Source: AC-32 sp038236705 (lineage in GTDB: Bacteria > Actinomycetota > Thermoleophilia > Gaiellales > Gaiellaceae). From it: DNA of 55,092 nucleotides. Made by a program: the position numbers and the translations under genes. The notes under the pieces are model-generated. The model made no database searches, had not been told where the DNA came from, and saw only the letters and a program-made list of their open reading frames with translations. This document shows, piece by piece, positions 35,940-43,235 of this stretch. Within the stretch, counting starts at the first letter, position 1; each line of letters begins with the position of its first letter. Location of the stretch: assembly GCA_038236705.1 (NCBI GenBank), contig JBBRZN010000013.1, positions 1-55,092 on the forward strand, written 5' to 3'.

Positions 35940-36395
35940 GTGACTGCGTACCGCGGAGCACGCACGGTCACTTCACTCCTGGCTGTGGTCGCTTACCTTC
36001 ATACCCTCGCTGCGTTCGCTGCCGCGTACCTAATCGTTCGGGATATCGCCGACTCACATCAACGTCTTTACGGGTTCTTGGCCGGACTCGGCGCAGCCGT
36101 CACGACGGCGATCCCATACCTGGTTGCAGTCAGCGTGCTCGGACTATTGCGTGCGATCGCCGAGAACACATCGCCGAAGTCTCAAGGGGACGCTCAGAGT
36201 CGAGCATCGACATCTCAAGCAGCAACGTCGAAGTTCATTCCTGATAGCGACAGCAAGCAATCCCAGAGCTCATGGACGGTGGCCTATCACGCCGTGAGCG
36301 AGCACGAGCCAAATCACCCACGCGGCGGCGACAGCCGGCAAGACGAGTGCCGCCGCGACCGTCCAGATTCCGTACGGGCGTCTGTCGGCCGGTGA
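35940..36395 (+). CDS. Small two-helix membrane protein in E2
   Basis: 151 residues from GTG. Two hydrophobic helices (about 11-33, LLAVVAYLHTLAAFAAAYLI, and 45-70, GFLAGLGAAVTTAIPYLVAV) precede a polar, Ser/Gln-rich tail. The last ~42 residues overlap the convergent gene at 36270 and look like its shadow, so the protein may have been truncated and run on. No family recognised. Confidence 0.5.
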   Translation: MTAYRGARTVTSLLAVVAYLHTLAAFAAAYLIVRDIADSHQRLYGFLAGLGAAVTTAIPYLVAVSVLGLLRAIAENTSPKSQGDAQSRASTSQAATSKFIPDSDSKQSQSSWTVAYHAVSEHEPNHPRGGDSRQDECRRDRPDSVRASVGR

Positions 36396-36545
36396 GTGCG
36401 TATACGGAATGAGCACTACGACGGGTGCGATCCAGACCGCATAGGCAAGGAACAGGGGTAGCTCGGTCAGCAGCACGAGAGCGGCCGCGCCCGACGCGAT
36501 CACAACGACGATCAACAGCGCGACCAGCCTGGGCCTCATGGCCAT
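36270..36545 (-). CDS. Small three-helix membrane protein
   Basis: 91 residues (MAMRPRLVALLIVVVIASG...), almost entirely hydrophobic with about three membrane helices. Two in-frame ATGs: 36545, or 36539, where the second overlaps the GT87 stop as ATGA. Coupled to the glycosyltransferase upstream; it could be its membrane partner. Confidence 0.65.
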   Translation of the reverse strand: MAMRPRLVALLIVVVIASGAAALVLLTELPLFLAYAVWIAPVVVLIPYTHSPADRRPYGIWTVAAALVLPAVAAAWVIWLVLAHGVIGHRP

Positions 36546-37807
36546 GCAGAGTCTCCCGTCGTGCCTGCGTCTGCTGGCCCACGCACCCGCTCGCGACTCC
36601 GCGTCGCGAGCTCCAAGAGCAGCGAGCAGAAGAGCGCGACCAGGATCAGGTTGCGCGCCAGCATGACCCAGCTCGTTCGCCCGCCCACAAGCAGGTCGAA
36701 GTATCCGTAGTCGTAGACATAGAGCGTCAGCAGCGTCGCGGCGAGGGTCGCGGTCAGCGCGAACGGCCTGATCCGGCCGAGCGCGAGCGGCACGGCCAAC
36801 GCGACCCACACCATGTACTGGGGCGAGAAGACCTTCCCAAAGGCGACGAAGCCGACGACGGCTGCCGCGACCGCTAGCAGTAGCTCGCGGGCGCCGCGGG
36901 ACCCGCGAGCGAAGATGACCCACACCGCGACGAGCGCGACCGCCTCCGCCAGCGAGCCGATGATCGCGACCACCTTTGCGGCCGGCCCCGCGAGATCCCA
37001 CGAGTTGCCGATGCTGTAGTAGGCCGTCGGCTCGTAGAGGCCGAGCCGGTGCGAGGCGAGCAGGATCGAGGCGCCGAGGCTCTCGACCTGCAGGGGGCGC
37101 CGCACGAGCAACCAGCCGACGTGGGCGACGCCACGCGGAGCGACGAGCGCGAACGGCAAGACGAGCGCGAGGGAGACCGCCACGGCGACGCCCAGGTCAC
37201 GACGCACGTGAGCGCTACCGCGCCGCGAGAGGAGTGCCAGCGGGACGAGTGCGAGCGGGTACAGCTTGGCGGCCGCGCCGATGCCCAGCGCCACGAGGCT
37301 GAGCAGACGGCGCCCGCGTACGAGGCCGACCACCGCGAGCAGCATCAAGAAGGTTGGCCAGAGGTCGAAGCGATCGATGACGAGGCCTGGGTTGAGCGTG
37401 AGCGGCAAGGTCGCGGGGACGAGCACTCCCGCGGCGAGCTCGGGAGCATCGGCACCCGCAGAGAACAGGGCGGCGACGAGGAGCACGATCGCGGCCGCGC
37501 CGAGGGTGAGCATCAGGATGCGAAAACGGTTGTAGTAGCCGTGATTCGCAGGCCCCGCCGCGAGCAGGACCGGCAGCGCTCCCGGGGGGTATTCCAGGCG
37601 GAAGTCGCGGTACGGCATCTGCCCGTCGAAGGTGCGCTGCGCGTAGCGGAAGTACTCTGCGACGTCGCCATGGCCGGTCCGCGAGAGGATGCGCTGGGGT
37701 GGCAGTAGAGAAAAGACGAGCAGGATGGCCACGCCGGCGGCGGCAATCACAGCCGCCGCCCGAGGAGATGTGGAGCGCACGGCCTGACTCGAGTCGTGTG
37801 GGGGCAT
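36536..37807 (-). CDS. GT87-type membrane glycosyltransferase (DUF2029)
   Basis: About 423 residues with ten or more membrane helices. The first extracytoplasmic loop holds GDVAEYFRYAQRTFDGQMPYRDFRLEYPPG (quoted in part: FDGQMPYRDFRLEYPPG), with the D/E-Y-P-P signature of GT87 polyprenyl-phosphate-sugar-dependent mannosyltransferases. Adds sugars to lipoglycan or glycan on the outer face of the membrane. ATG 37807 taken; GTG 37825 is an alternative. Cargo of E2 together with the small membrane protein after it. Confidence 0.8.
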   Translation of the reverse strand: MPPHDSSQAVRSTSPRAAAVIAAAGVAILLVFSLLPPQRILSRTGHGDVAEYFRYAQRTFDGQMPYRDFRLEYPPGALPVLLAAGPANHGYYNRFRILMLTLGAAAIVLLVAALFSAGADAPELAAGVLVPATLPLTLNPGLVIDRFDLWPTFLMLLAVVGLVRGRRLLSLVALGIGAAAKLYPLALVPLALLSRRGSAHVRRDLGVAVAVSLALVLPFALVAPRGVAHVGWLLVRRPLQVESLGASILLASHRLGLYEPTAYYSIGNSWDLAGPAAKVVAIIGSLAEAVALVAVWVIFARGSRGARELLLAVAAAVVGFVAFGKVFSPQYMVWVALAVPLALGRIRPFALTATLAATLLTLYVYDYGYFDLLVGGRTSWVMLARNLILVALFCSLLLELATRSRERVRGPADAGTTGDSAWP

Positions 37808-37825
37808 GATCCCGCAGCCTTTCAC

Positions 37826-38076
37826 TGTCCGGTACGAACCCCTAGATCGATGATTCCTCCGCAGGCCATGATCTCAAGACCAACCAAACGAAAGGGATGA
37901 AGGCGATGGCGGCTGTGACGGAGGGCTCGCGGCTAAGCCTACGACTTCAATGCCTGGTAGTAGAAGACGAGATCGTCTTCCTTGTCGTCGGCGAGACGCT
38001 TCATGTCCGGCCCAGGGTCGGGGAGTCATAAGCTCGGTCGTTAGCCGCTCTGCGTTTCGCGAAGCATCTCGGGCGG
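37826..38076. other. Spacer with a small peptide remnant
   Basis: A minus frame 38004-37939 reads MKRLADDKEDDLVFYYQALK and stops. It looks like the tail of a lost gene. Nothing else seen. Confidence 0.3.
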
Positions 38077-38292
38077 TTAGTTGGCGTCCCAGAGAAGCAG
38101 ATCCCAGCCGCAGGTTGTGCAGCGGAAGTGGTGAATCGTGCTGTCCCAGACCTCGCCCTCAGCCGGCGCGTGCGGCGGCACCATGTCGAGAGTGATCGGA
38201 GCTTCTGTTGGTTCGGCGTAGTGCTCGCGCAGAAAGGTCTCGATATCGCCGCCACTCATCGCGACCAGCTCGCGCTCGCCGATCCTCGCCAA
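38077..38292 (-). CDS. Hypothetical protein with a CxxC tail
   Basis: 71 residues (start near MARIGERELVAMSGGD), acidic, ending HHFRCTTCGWDLLLWDAN, with a single CxxC that could bind zinc as a dimer. The second Met (residue 12) is an alternative start. Divergent from the DUF1801 gene, 29 bp between starts. Function unknown. Confidence 0.55.
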   Translation of the reverse strand: MARIGERELVAMSGGDIETFLREHYAEPTEAPITLDMVPPHAPAEGEVWDSTIHHFRCTTCGWDLLLWDAN

Positions 38293-38321
38293 CGTAGGCA
38301 GCCGGTACGATCGGAGAGAAC

Positions 38322-38752
38322 ATGACGCCGACAGGTCGTCCGAATGGCGAGGCCGCTTCAGCGAAGATCAGCAAGCGGATTCACGAGCTGGGGGATTGGA
38401 GAGGAGAGACCCTCGCTCAGGTCCGTCAACTCATCCACGATGCCGACCCCGACATCGAGGAGGAGTGGAATGGGAAAAGCCAAAATCCTCTGGGACCCCC
38501 GTCTGGTCACATGACGGCGGCGTCTGCACAGGGGAGTCCTACAAGCAGGTCGTGAAGCTCACCTTCTTTCGCGGAGCCTCGATCAAGGACCCGAAGAAGC
38601 TCTTCAATTCCAGCCTGGAAGGGAACACGCGGCGTGCGATCGACCTCCGCGAAGGGGAGAAGATCGACGAAGCTGCCTTCAAGCAACTCATCCGCGCCGC
38701 GGTGGTGGCCAACTCCGCAGTGCGCGCTGAGCGGGCAGCGAAGAAGAAGTAA
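38322..38752 (+). pseudogene. DUF1801 family protein, one frameshift
   Basis: The frame from ATG 38322 gives ELGDWRGETLAQVRQLIHDADPDIEEEW; the family then continues one frame over as WEKPKSSGTPVWSHDGGVCT, YKQVVKLTFFRGASI and LFNSSLEGNTRRAIDLREGE to TAA 38752. Missing base near 38470 (TGGAA|TGGG). Joined length about 143 residues, right for the family. These small iron-sulphur-cluster-like or YdhG-type proteins have no settled role. Either a recent mutation or a read error. Confidence 0.75.
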
Positions 38753-38855
38753 GCCCGGCTGTCGCGGTTCACCCTCACGCCCGATACGAGGGTGATGCCT
38801 CGATCGCCTGGCGCAGTCACGAACGCTCGCATGGACCAACGTGCGGGAATGTCAC

Positions 38856-39010
38856 ATGAGCCGGGCGGCCACTGAAAGGCTGCCGAAGACCGCAGTTGGG
38901 AGACGCGCGAACAGCGCGAGTACCGCCATGACCGCGAGTTGGCTGCCGCGTTCCATCACCGTGATCTGGCCAAGACGGGCCGGGGCTATCGCTTCGTTGC
39001 CCGCCGCTGA
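38856..39010 (+). pseudogene. Small element gene, probably frameshifted
   Basis: ATG 38856 (MSRAATERLPKT) followed after a one-base shift near 38893 by SWETREQREYRHDRELAAAF and ...GYRFVARR to TGA 39010. Highly charged and helical. It begins a chain of small genes leading to the integrase. A TCACCCTC/GAGGGTGA inverted repeat (38777-38803) lies upstream and may be an operator or terminator. Confidence 0.35.
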
Positions 39011-39020
39011 GGAAGACCGC

Positions 39021-39168
39021 GTGAAAAAAGCCCACAAGCGGCCTGTTCGTTGGCTACTGGTTCGAGGTCGGAACCGGCCGGCGGATTCGACGTGTTCGAC
39101 GGGCTGAGCTCGCCGCGGCCTATCGCCTCCGTCAGCGCCATGCCGATATTCGAACGGGGCGAGCGTGA
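39021..39168 (+). pseudogene. Small element gene with poly-A frameshift
   Basis: GTG 39021 is followed by six A bases. With five, the frame reads KKPTSGLFVGYWFEVGTGRR, then RRAELAAAYRLRQRHADIR and stops in a GTGA overlap with the next gene. This overlap supports that frame as the real one. About 48 residues, basic. The extra A is either a homopolymer error or a programmed/decay slip. Confidence 0.5.
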
Positions 39169-39401
39169 GAGAAAACGCAGCCGGAAAGGGGCGCCGCTAC
39201 GTCACTGAGGGCAGGCTGGTCGTCCGGCAGCTAGACGAGGCCGGCGGGGTCGTCGTGGCAGATTGCAGATGCGACGGCGCGATCTACTCGCTTGGCTTCG
39301 ATGAGCGCGGCTGGTGGTGCTCCTGCGAAGCGAGGGGGCGTTGCGCCCGCCTTTGCGCTCTCGGGCTAGTCACCGCCATGACGCCAAGAGAAGTGTCGTG
39401 A
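39165..39401 (+). CDS. Small cysteine-containing element protein
   Basis: 78 residues from GTG, overlapping both neighbours by GTGA. The Cys-rich middle and end (DCRCDGAIYSL, WWCSCEARGRCARLC) resemble a SWIM-like or zinc-ribbon site. Part of the four-gene chain before the integrase. Function unknown. Confidence 0.65.
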   Translation: MRENAAGKGRRYVTEGRLVVRQLDEAGGVVVADCRCDGAIYSLGFDERGWWCSCEARGRCARLCALGLVTAMTPREVS

Positions 39402-39628
39402 GCGCGGTCCTGCCCCCGCGAATCCTCTCGAGCCGAGGCCGTGCGGGCCATGGCCGGCTCCTCACTCGACTGTTCGACATCCAACAGGAGCTGGAGCGCG
39501 TGGATGCCGACCTCCAGGCCAAGCAGCGCGAGTACGTCGAGTTGGGTGATAAGCGGCACTGCCTCGTTTCCGAGCACGACCGCCTACGGAGCAAGCTGAT
39601 GTTTCTCGATGAAGAGCCGCGACCGTGA
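39398..39628 (+). CDS. Small coiled-coil element protein
   Basis: 76 residues from GTG. The central part RLFDIQQELERVDADLQAKQ and following residues form a heptad-patterned coiled coil. Overlaps neighbours by GTGA on both sides. Possibly a regulator or structural partner of the excisionase-like protein next to it. Confidence 0.6.
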   Translation: MSAVLPPRILSSRGRAGHGRLLTRLFDIQQELERVDADLQAKQREYVELGDKRHCLVSEHDRLRSKLMFLDEEPRP

Positions 39629-39849
39629 ACGGGGACAGCGTCTCCGTTGTCACCCTGGCGGCTTTTAAGGCTTTGCAGGAGCGCGTCCGAGAGTTGGAAC
39701 GCCTCGGGGCCGGTGCGCGCTGGCTGGACGTGGACGGGCTCAGCGAGCACTTCGGCTGGACGAAGAAGCGCGTCTACCACCTGACAGCGGAGGGGCGCAT
39801 CCCCCGCCACAAGATTGAGGGCCGGCTGATGTTCGACTGGCCGAAGTAG
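39625..39849 (+). CDS. Excisionase-like MerR/HTH_17 DNA-binding protein
   Basis: 74 residues from GTG. A short leucine-rich coiled start (FKALQERVRELERL) leads into a helix-turn-helix of the excisionase/HTH_17 type: WLDVDGLSEHFGWTKKRVYH, then LTAEGRIPRHKIEGRLMF. Directly precedes the integrase, the standard xis-int order, so a role in excision is likely. Confidence 0.75.
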   Translation: MNGDSVSVVTLAAFKALQERVRELERLGAGARWLDVDGLSEHFGWTKKRVYHLTAEGRIPRHKIEGRLMFDWPK

Positions 39850-39868
39850 ACACCTGGGCGAGGGCGCA

Positions 39869-41049
39869 ATGAGCGAAAAGCTGCCAGAAGACCCGCTTTC
39901 GCGGCGTTGAGTACCGCGAGCGCGCTGACGGCTCACGCGCCTACTCGGTCTATGCCGCTGGTCGACGCCATGCCGTCCAGGGTGGGAGCGCGAAGCGCTG
40001 GAACTCGAACGCCAGCTGAAAGGCCGTGCCTACCGGGGCAAGGTAATCGGAAACGCCAACGTCACGGTCGGGGCGCTGGCCGAGGATTGGTACGCGCTGA
40101 AAGAGCGCACCTGTCTCCCCCGCTCCCTGCGGAACTACCGCGTCAGTCTGGACAGGTGGCTGCTACCCCGCTTCGGGGCTCAGCGCCTCGGCAAGGTGAC
40201 GCCGGACGCCGTCGCAGCCCTGGTGCGCGAGATGGAACGGGCGGGGCTTTCCGGCTCGACCACCAGGAACCACCTCAAGCCCTTGGGCGGGGTGTTCAAG
40301 CTAGCCCAACGCAAGGGGCTTGTCCTGGCTGAATCCGGTTTCGGTGCTCCTGCCAGAAGAACGACCCGCGAGCGATGCGCGCGAAATGCGAACGCTCACG
40401 GCCCTGGAAATCGAAGCCCTGCTTACAGCCTCGGCAACGCTCGCGGCAAGGCCCGGGGCGCAGCGCCAAGGGGAGCTGCTGGGGCTGCGCTGGTCTGACC
40501 TCAACTTGAGCGAGGGCTACATCGACGTGCGCGAACAGCTGACCCAGGACGGGGAGCGAACGGCCCCGAAGACCAGGGTCGGAACGCGCCGCCTCTACCT
40601 CGCTCCTGAGTTGGCGAGCTACCTGCGCGAGCACAAGGCGGCTCTTGCTACTCGCAAGATGCCGACCCGGTCTTTGCCTCCAAGACGGGAAACCCGCTCA
40701 TGCATTCCAACGTCAGTAGCCGGGGCTAAAGCCGGCGCTGCGCGCTGCGGGGCTGGACGAGGCGATCCGCTGGCATGAGCTACGGCATACCTACGCTTCG
40801 CTGATGGTCTTTGCCGGAATCCCGGCAGAGGTCTTGGCGGGGCAGCTGGGTCATGCCGACTCCGGGGTCACGCGGCGCATCTACGTCCACCTGTTCGATG
40901 AAACAGAGTCGGCGGGCGAGGTTCGGCGCGCGGCTTCACGGGCACTCTCGCTTGGCCAGAGTTTGGCCAGCACGGGCAGGGATTCGACGGGAAACGCAAA
41001 CGCGAGTGAGGGCCAGAACCTCGCCCGTATCGCGGAGTTTCGGAAGTGA
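39869..41049 (+). pseudogene. Tyrosine recombinase (integrase) of E2, several frameshifts
   Basis: All integrase parts are present but in different frames: RFRGVEYRERADGSRAYSVY (arm-binding), TVGALAEDWYALKERT and SLRNYRVSLDRWLLPRFG (core-binding), LLGLRWSDLNLSEGYIDV (catalytic Arg), WHELRHTYASLMVFAG (H-x-x-R), LGHADSGVTRRIYVHLF (His and Tyr). Breaks lie near 39890, 40018, 40345 and 40690. Ends 22 bp before the right att copy. Inactive as read. Confidence 0.88.
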
Positions 41050-41070
41050 CGGGACTGTTCGGGAACCTCG

Positions 41071-41116
41071 CCTCAGGTTGGGAAGCTGATGCTCTACCAA
41101 CTGAGCTACGTCCGCG
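41071..41116 (-). other. Right att site of E2: orphan 5' half of tRNA-Gly
   Basis: 46 bases matching the tRNA-Gly 5' half and anticodon arm (one mismatch, 41077). The original chromosomal tRNA start, followed upstream by a -10-like TAGAAT in the flank. It no longer makes a full tRNA. Confidence 0.85.
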
Positions 41117-41185
41117 CTGGCTCGATTCTAGCCTGGTCCTGAAGAGCGACTTTCGCCGGCGCGGCGGCACAGGCACGCTCGAAGC

Positions 41186-41695
41186 ATGCGTCGGCCTGCG
41201 GCGGTCCTCGGCCTTTTTCTCGCCTGTTGCGCCGCTGCGTGCAGTCTGCAACGGCACGTCGCTCCGCCCTCGCCGTACTGCCGCGGCGGAAGCCCCCTCG
41301 CAGGCGTCTACCACCCGCAGCGCCTGAACGTGAAGAGTCGCTGCGCCGTCGCCGTGGGAACGGTCAGCAAGGTCAAGTTCGAGGTCTACGACGGTGACCT
41401 GCACCTCGATCTGCGCCTCGACCCGGGCTACGAGAAGCTCCTCGACGACGGCAACGACCGGGTCGGCGGCAACCTGATCGTCGAGGTGATCCCGTACGAC
41501 CGCTCGCGCGTCGCCGTTCCCGCCGAAGGCGCGCGCATCCAGGTCGTCGGCCCCTGGGTCGCCGACACCCAGCACGGGTGGAACGAGATCCATCCGGCGT
41601 GGTGGGTCAGCGCGGGTCGGATCCAGCCGGCCTCGCCCACCGAGCTCCGCCGCGCCCAGCTCCTGCTGCAGACCGGCGGCTCCGAAACCAGGTAA
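41186..41695 (+). CDS. Secreted lipoprotein with OB-like domain
   Basis: 169 residues. The signal ends in Cys (LGLFLACCAAACSLQ), a likely lipobox. Mature part: NVKSRCAVAVGTVSKVKFEV, DLHLDLRLDPGYEKLL, then GARIQVVGPWVADTQHGWNE, a beta-barrel resembling single-strand-binding/OB folds seen in exported proteins. First chromosomal gene after E2. Function unknown. Confidence 0.7.
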   Translation: MRRPAAVLGLFLACCAAACSLQRHVAPPSPYCRGGSPLAGVYHPQRLNVKSRCAVAVGTVSKVKFEVYDGDLHLDLRLDPGYEKLLDDGNDRVGGNLIVEVIPYDRSRVAVPAEGARIQVVGPWVADTQHGWNEIHPAWWVSAGRIQPASPTELRRAQLLLQTGGSETR

Positions 41696-41812
41696 GCCGA
41701 GAGGCGACCGCCGCAGCATCGCCCCCCGGCCTGGGGGAATGGTACGCCGAACGCGGCTCGGGGAAAAGGGGCCGGAGGGATAATCACGGCAGCAACCGAA
41801 CGGAGGACGCCG

Positions 41813-42835
41813 ATGGGGAACGAGCTCGAGCAAATCGCACAGGCTCTCGTCGCCGAGGGCAAGGGAATCCTGGCAGCCGACGAGAGCGACGGCACGATCA
41901 AGAAGCGCTTCGACTCGATCGAGGTCGAGTCGACCGAGGACAATCGCCGGGCCTACCGCGAGCTGCTCTTCACGACGCCGGGGGCCGAGGAATTCATCAG
42001 CGGCGTGATCCTCTTCGACGAGACGATCCGCCAGAGCGCCTCCGGCGGCACGCCGTTCCCGAAGCTGCTCGAGAGCCACGGGGTCATCCCCGGGATCAAG
42101 GTGGACAAGGGCGCGAAACCGCTGGCGAAGGCCGAGGGCGAGACCGTCACCGAGGGGCTCGACGGACTGCGCGACCGCCTGAACTCCTACTGTGAGCTCG
42201 GCGCGAAGTTCACGAAATGGCGCGCGACCTACTCGATCGCGGAGGGCATCCCGAGCGAGTACAGCATCTGGGTCAACGCCCATGCGCTCGCCCGCTACGC
42301 GGCGCTGAGCCAGGAGGCGGGGCTCGTGCCGATCGTCGAGCCCGAGGTGCTGATGGACGGCGGCCACACGATCGAGCGGAGCTTCGAGGTCACCTCGCAC
42401 GTGCAGCACGCCGTCTTCATCGAACTACGTGACCAGCGCGTCGCACCCGAGGGGATGCTGCTGAAGCCGAACATGGTGCTCCCGGGCTACGACTCGGGCA
42501 ACGAGGCCTCGCCCGACGAGGTCGCCGAGTGGACACTGAAGTGCCTGCGCCGCCACGTTCCGGCGGCGGTGCCGGGGATCGTCTTCCTCTCCGGCGGCCA
42601 AAGCGACGAGGACGCGACCGCGAACCTGAACGCGATGAACGCGCACGGGCCGCACCCGTGGCAGCTGTCCTTCTCGTACGGCCGCGCGCTCCAGGCGCCC
42701 GCGCTGAAGGCCTGGCAGGGACAGGCCGAGAACGTCGAGGCCGCCCAGCAGGCGTTCTACCGGCGGGCAAAATTCAACGGCGCCGCCCGGTCGGGCACGT
42801 ACGCGCCGGAGATGGAGACGGCCGGAGTCGCGTGA
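41813..42835 (+). CDS. Fructose-bisphosphate aldolase, class I
   Basis: Schiff-base aldolase splitting fructose 1,6-bisphosphate to triose phosphates. 340 residues, as usual for class I. Motifs: GKGILAADESDGTIKKRF, GVILFDETIRQ, VPIVEPEVLMDGGH, MLLKPNMVLPG (catalytic Lys near 223) and FLSGGQSDEDATANLNAMN. A GGAGGA ribosome site precedes ATG 41813. Next to the opposite-strand GlpX gene, the two enzymes around fructose bisphosphate. Confidence 0.96.
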   Translation: MGNELEQIAQALVAEGKGILAADESDGTIKKRFDSIEVESTEDNRRAYRELLFTTPGAEEFISGVILFDETIRQSASGGTPFPKLLESHGVIPGIKVDKGAKPLAKAEGETVTEGLDGLRDRLNSYCELGAKFTKWRATYSIAEGIPSEYSIWVNAHALARYAALSQEAGLVPIVEPEVLMDGGHTIERSFEVTSHVQHAVFIELRDQRVAPEGMLLKPNMVLPGYDSGNEASPDEVAEWTLKCLRRHVPAAVPGIVFLSGGQSDEDATANLNAMNAHGPHPWQLSFSYGRALQAPALKAWQGQAENVEAAQQAFYRRAKFNGAARSGTYAPEMETAGVA

Positions 42836-42859
42836 TCAAGTAACAGACTGTTACTTGAT
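42835..42859. promoter_or_regulatory. 25-bp palindrome after the aldolase stop
   Basis: Perfect dyad centred on A42847 (half-site ATCAAGTAACAG), starting at the last base of the stop codon. AT-rich for this genome and lacking a U-run, so it looks more like a protein site than a terminator. Confidence 0.6.
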
Positions 42860-42905
42860 GGGAAGCGGCTCGAGCAGTCGCGCGTCGCTGGGTTCGGCCG
42901 ACCTT

Positions 42906-42920
42906 GTAACAGACTGTTAC
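42906..42920. promoter_or_regulatory. Second GTAACAG-A-CTGTTAC palindrome
   Basis: Identical 15-bp core to the dyad at 42835-42859, 66 bp away centre to centre. Nothing else is recognised in 42860-43083. Confidence 0.6.
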
Positions 42921-43083
42921 TTGGAGGGGTGCGCCGCTATCGGAGGTAGGCGCCGCTCTCAGCCTCACGCGATCAGCCAGCGGCTGGCGTGACTTGACCA
43001 CTGCCGCCGCCAAGAAGGTGAGCACAAGGCTCGCGCGTCCTTAACCCGCAGTTCTTCCGCGCGTTGCACCACCGCATTCCGCC

Positions 43084-43235
43084 GCCGAAGCCGAGCTTCG
43101 CCCGGCGGGAGGCTCACTACGACAAGAAACCGTGGAAGCTCGTCCCGAACAGACGGCTCCTGAAACGCCGGTGCCGAGCCACCGCCGTCAAGGAGGGGGC
43201 TCGTGGGGGAACCAGGGGTTCACCCACGCTACTAG
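43084..43235 (+). repeat. Diverged third copy of the structured repeat
   Basis: Same order and spacing as the minus-strand units at 7231-7643: GAGCTTCGCCCGGCGGGAGG, CGGCTCCTGAAACG, CAAGGAGGGGGCTCG, then a hairpin GTGGG-GGAACC-AGG-GGTTC-CCCAC. The middle is diverged without length change. Base changes in the last hairpin are compensatory relative to the other copies. Confidence 0.8.

Larger units (their letters stand above)
35309..41116. mobile_element. Integrative element E2 in tRNA-Gly
   Basis: Bounded by a 46-bp near-perfect direct repeat (35309-35354 and 41071-41116, one mismatch) made of the 5' half of tRNA-Gly. Next to the right copy lie an integrase pseudogene and an excisionase-like gene; the interior carries a glycosyltransferase and small genes. 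Same family as E1 by the shared block and layout. 5.8 kb. Confidence 0.85.

Noticed and set aside
35344..35961. 205-residue minus frame over the E2 block
   Set aside because: No start context or family; the matching E1 block does not keep the same frame to a common stop.
43084..43235. CRISPR-like or terminator-only interpretation of the repeat
   Set aside because: No regular short repeats with spacers; two separate hairpins and a conserved order point to a dispersed element instead.
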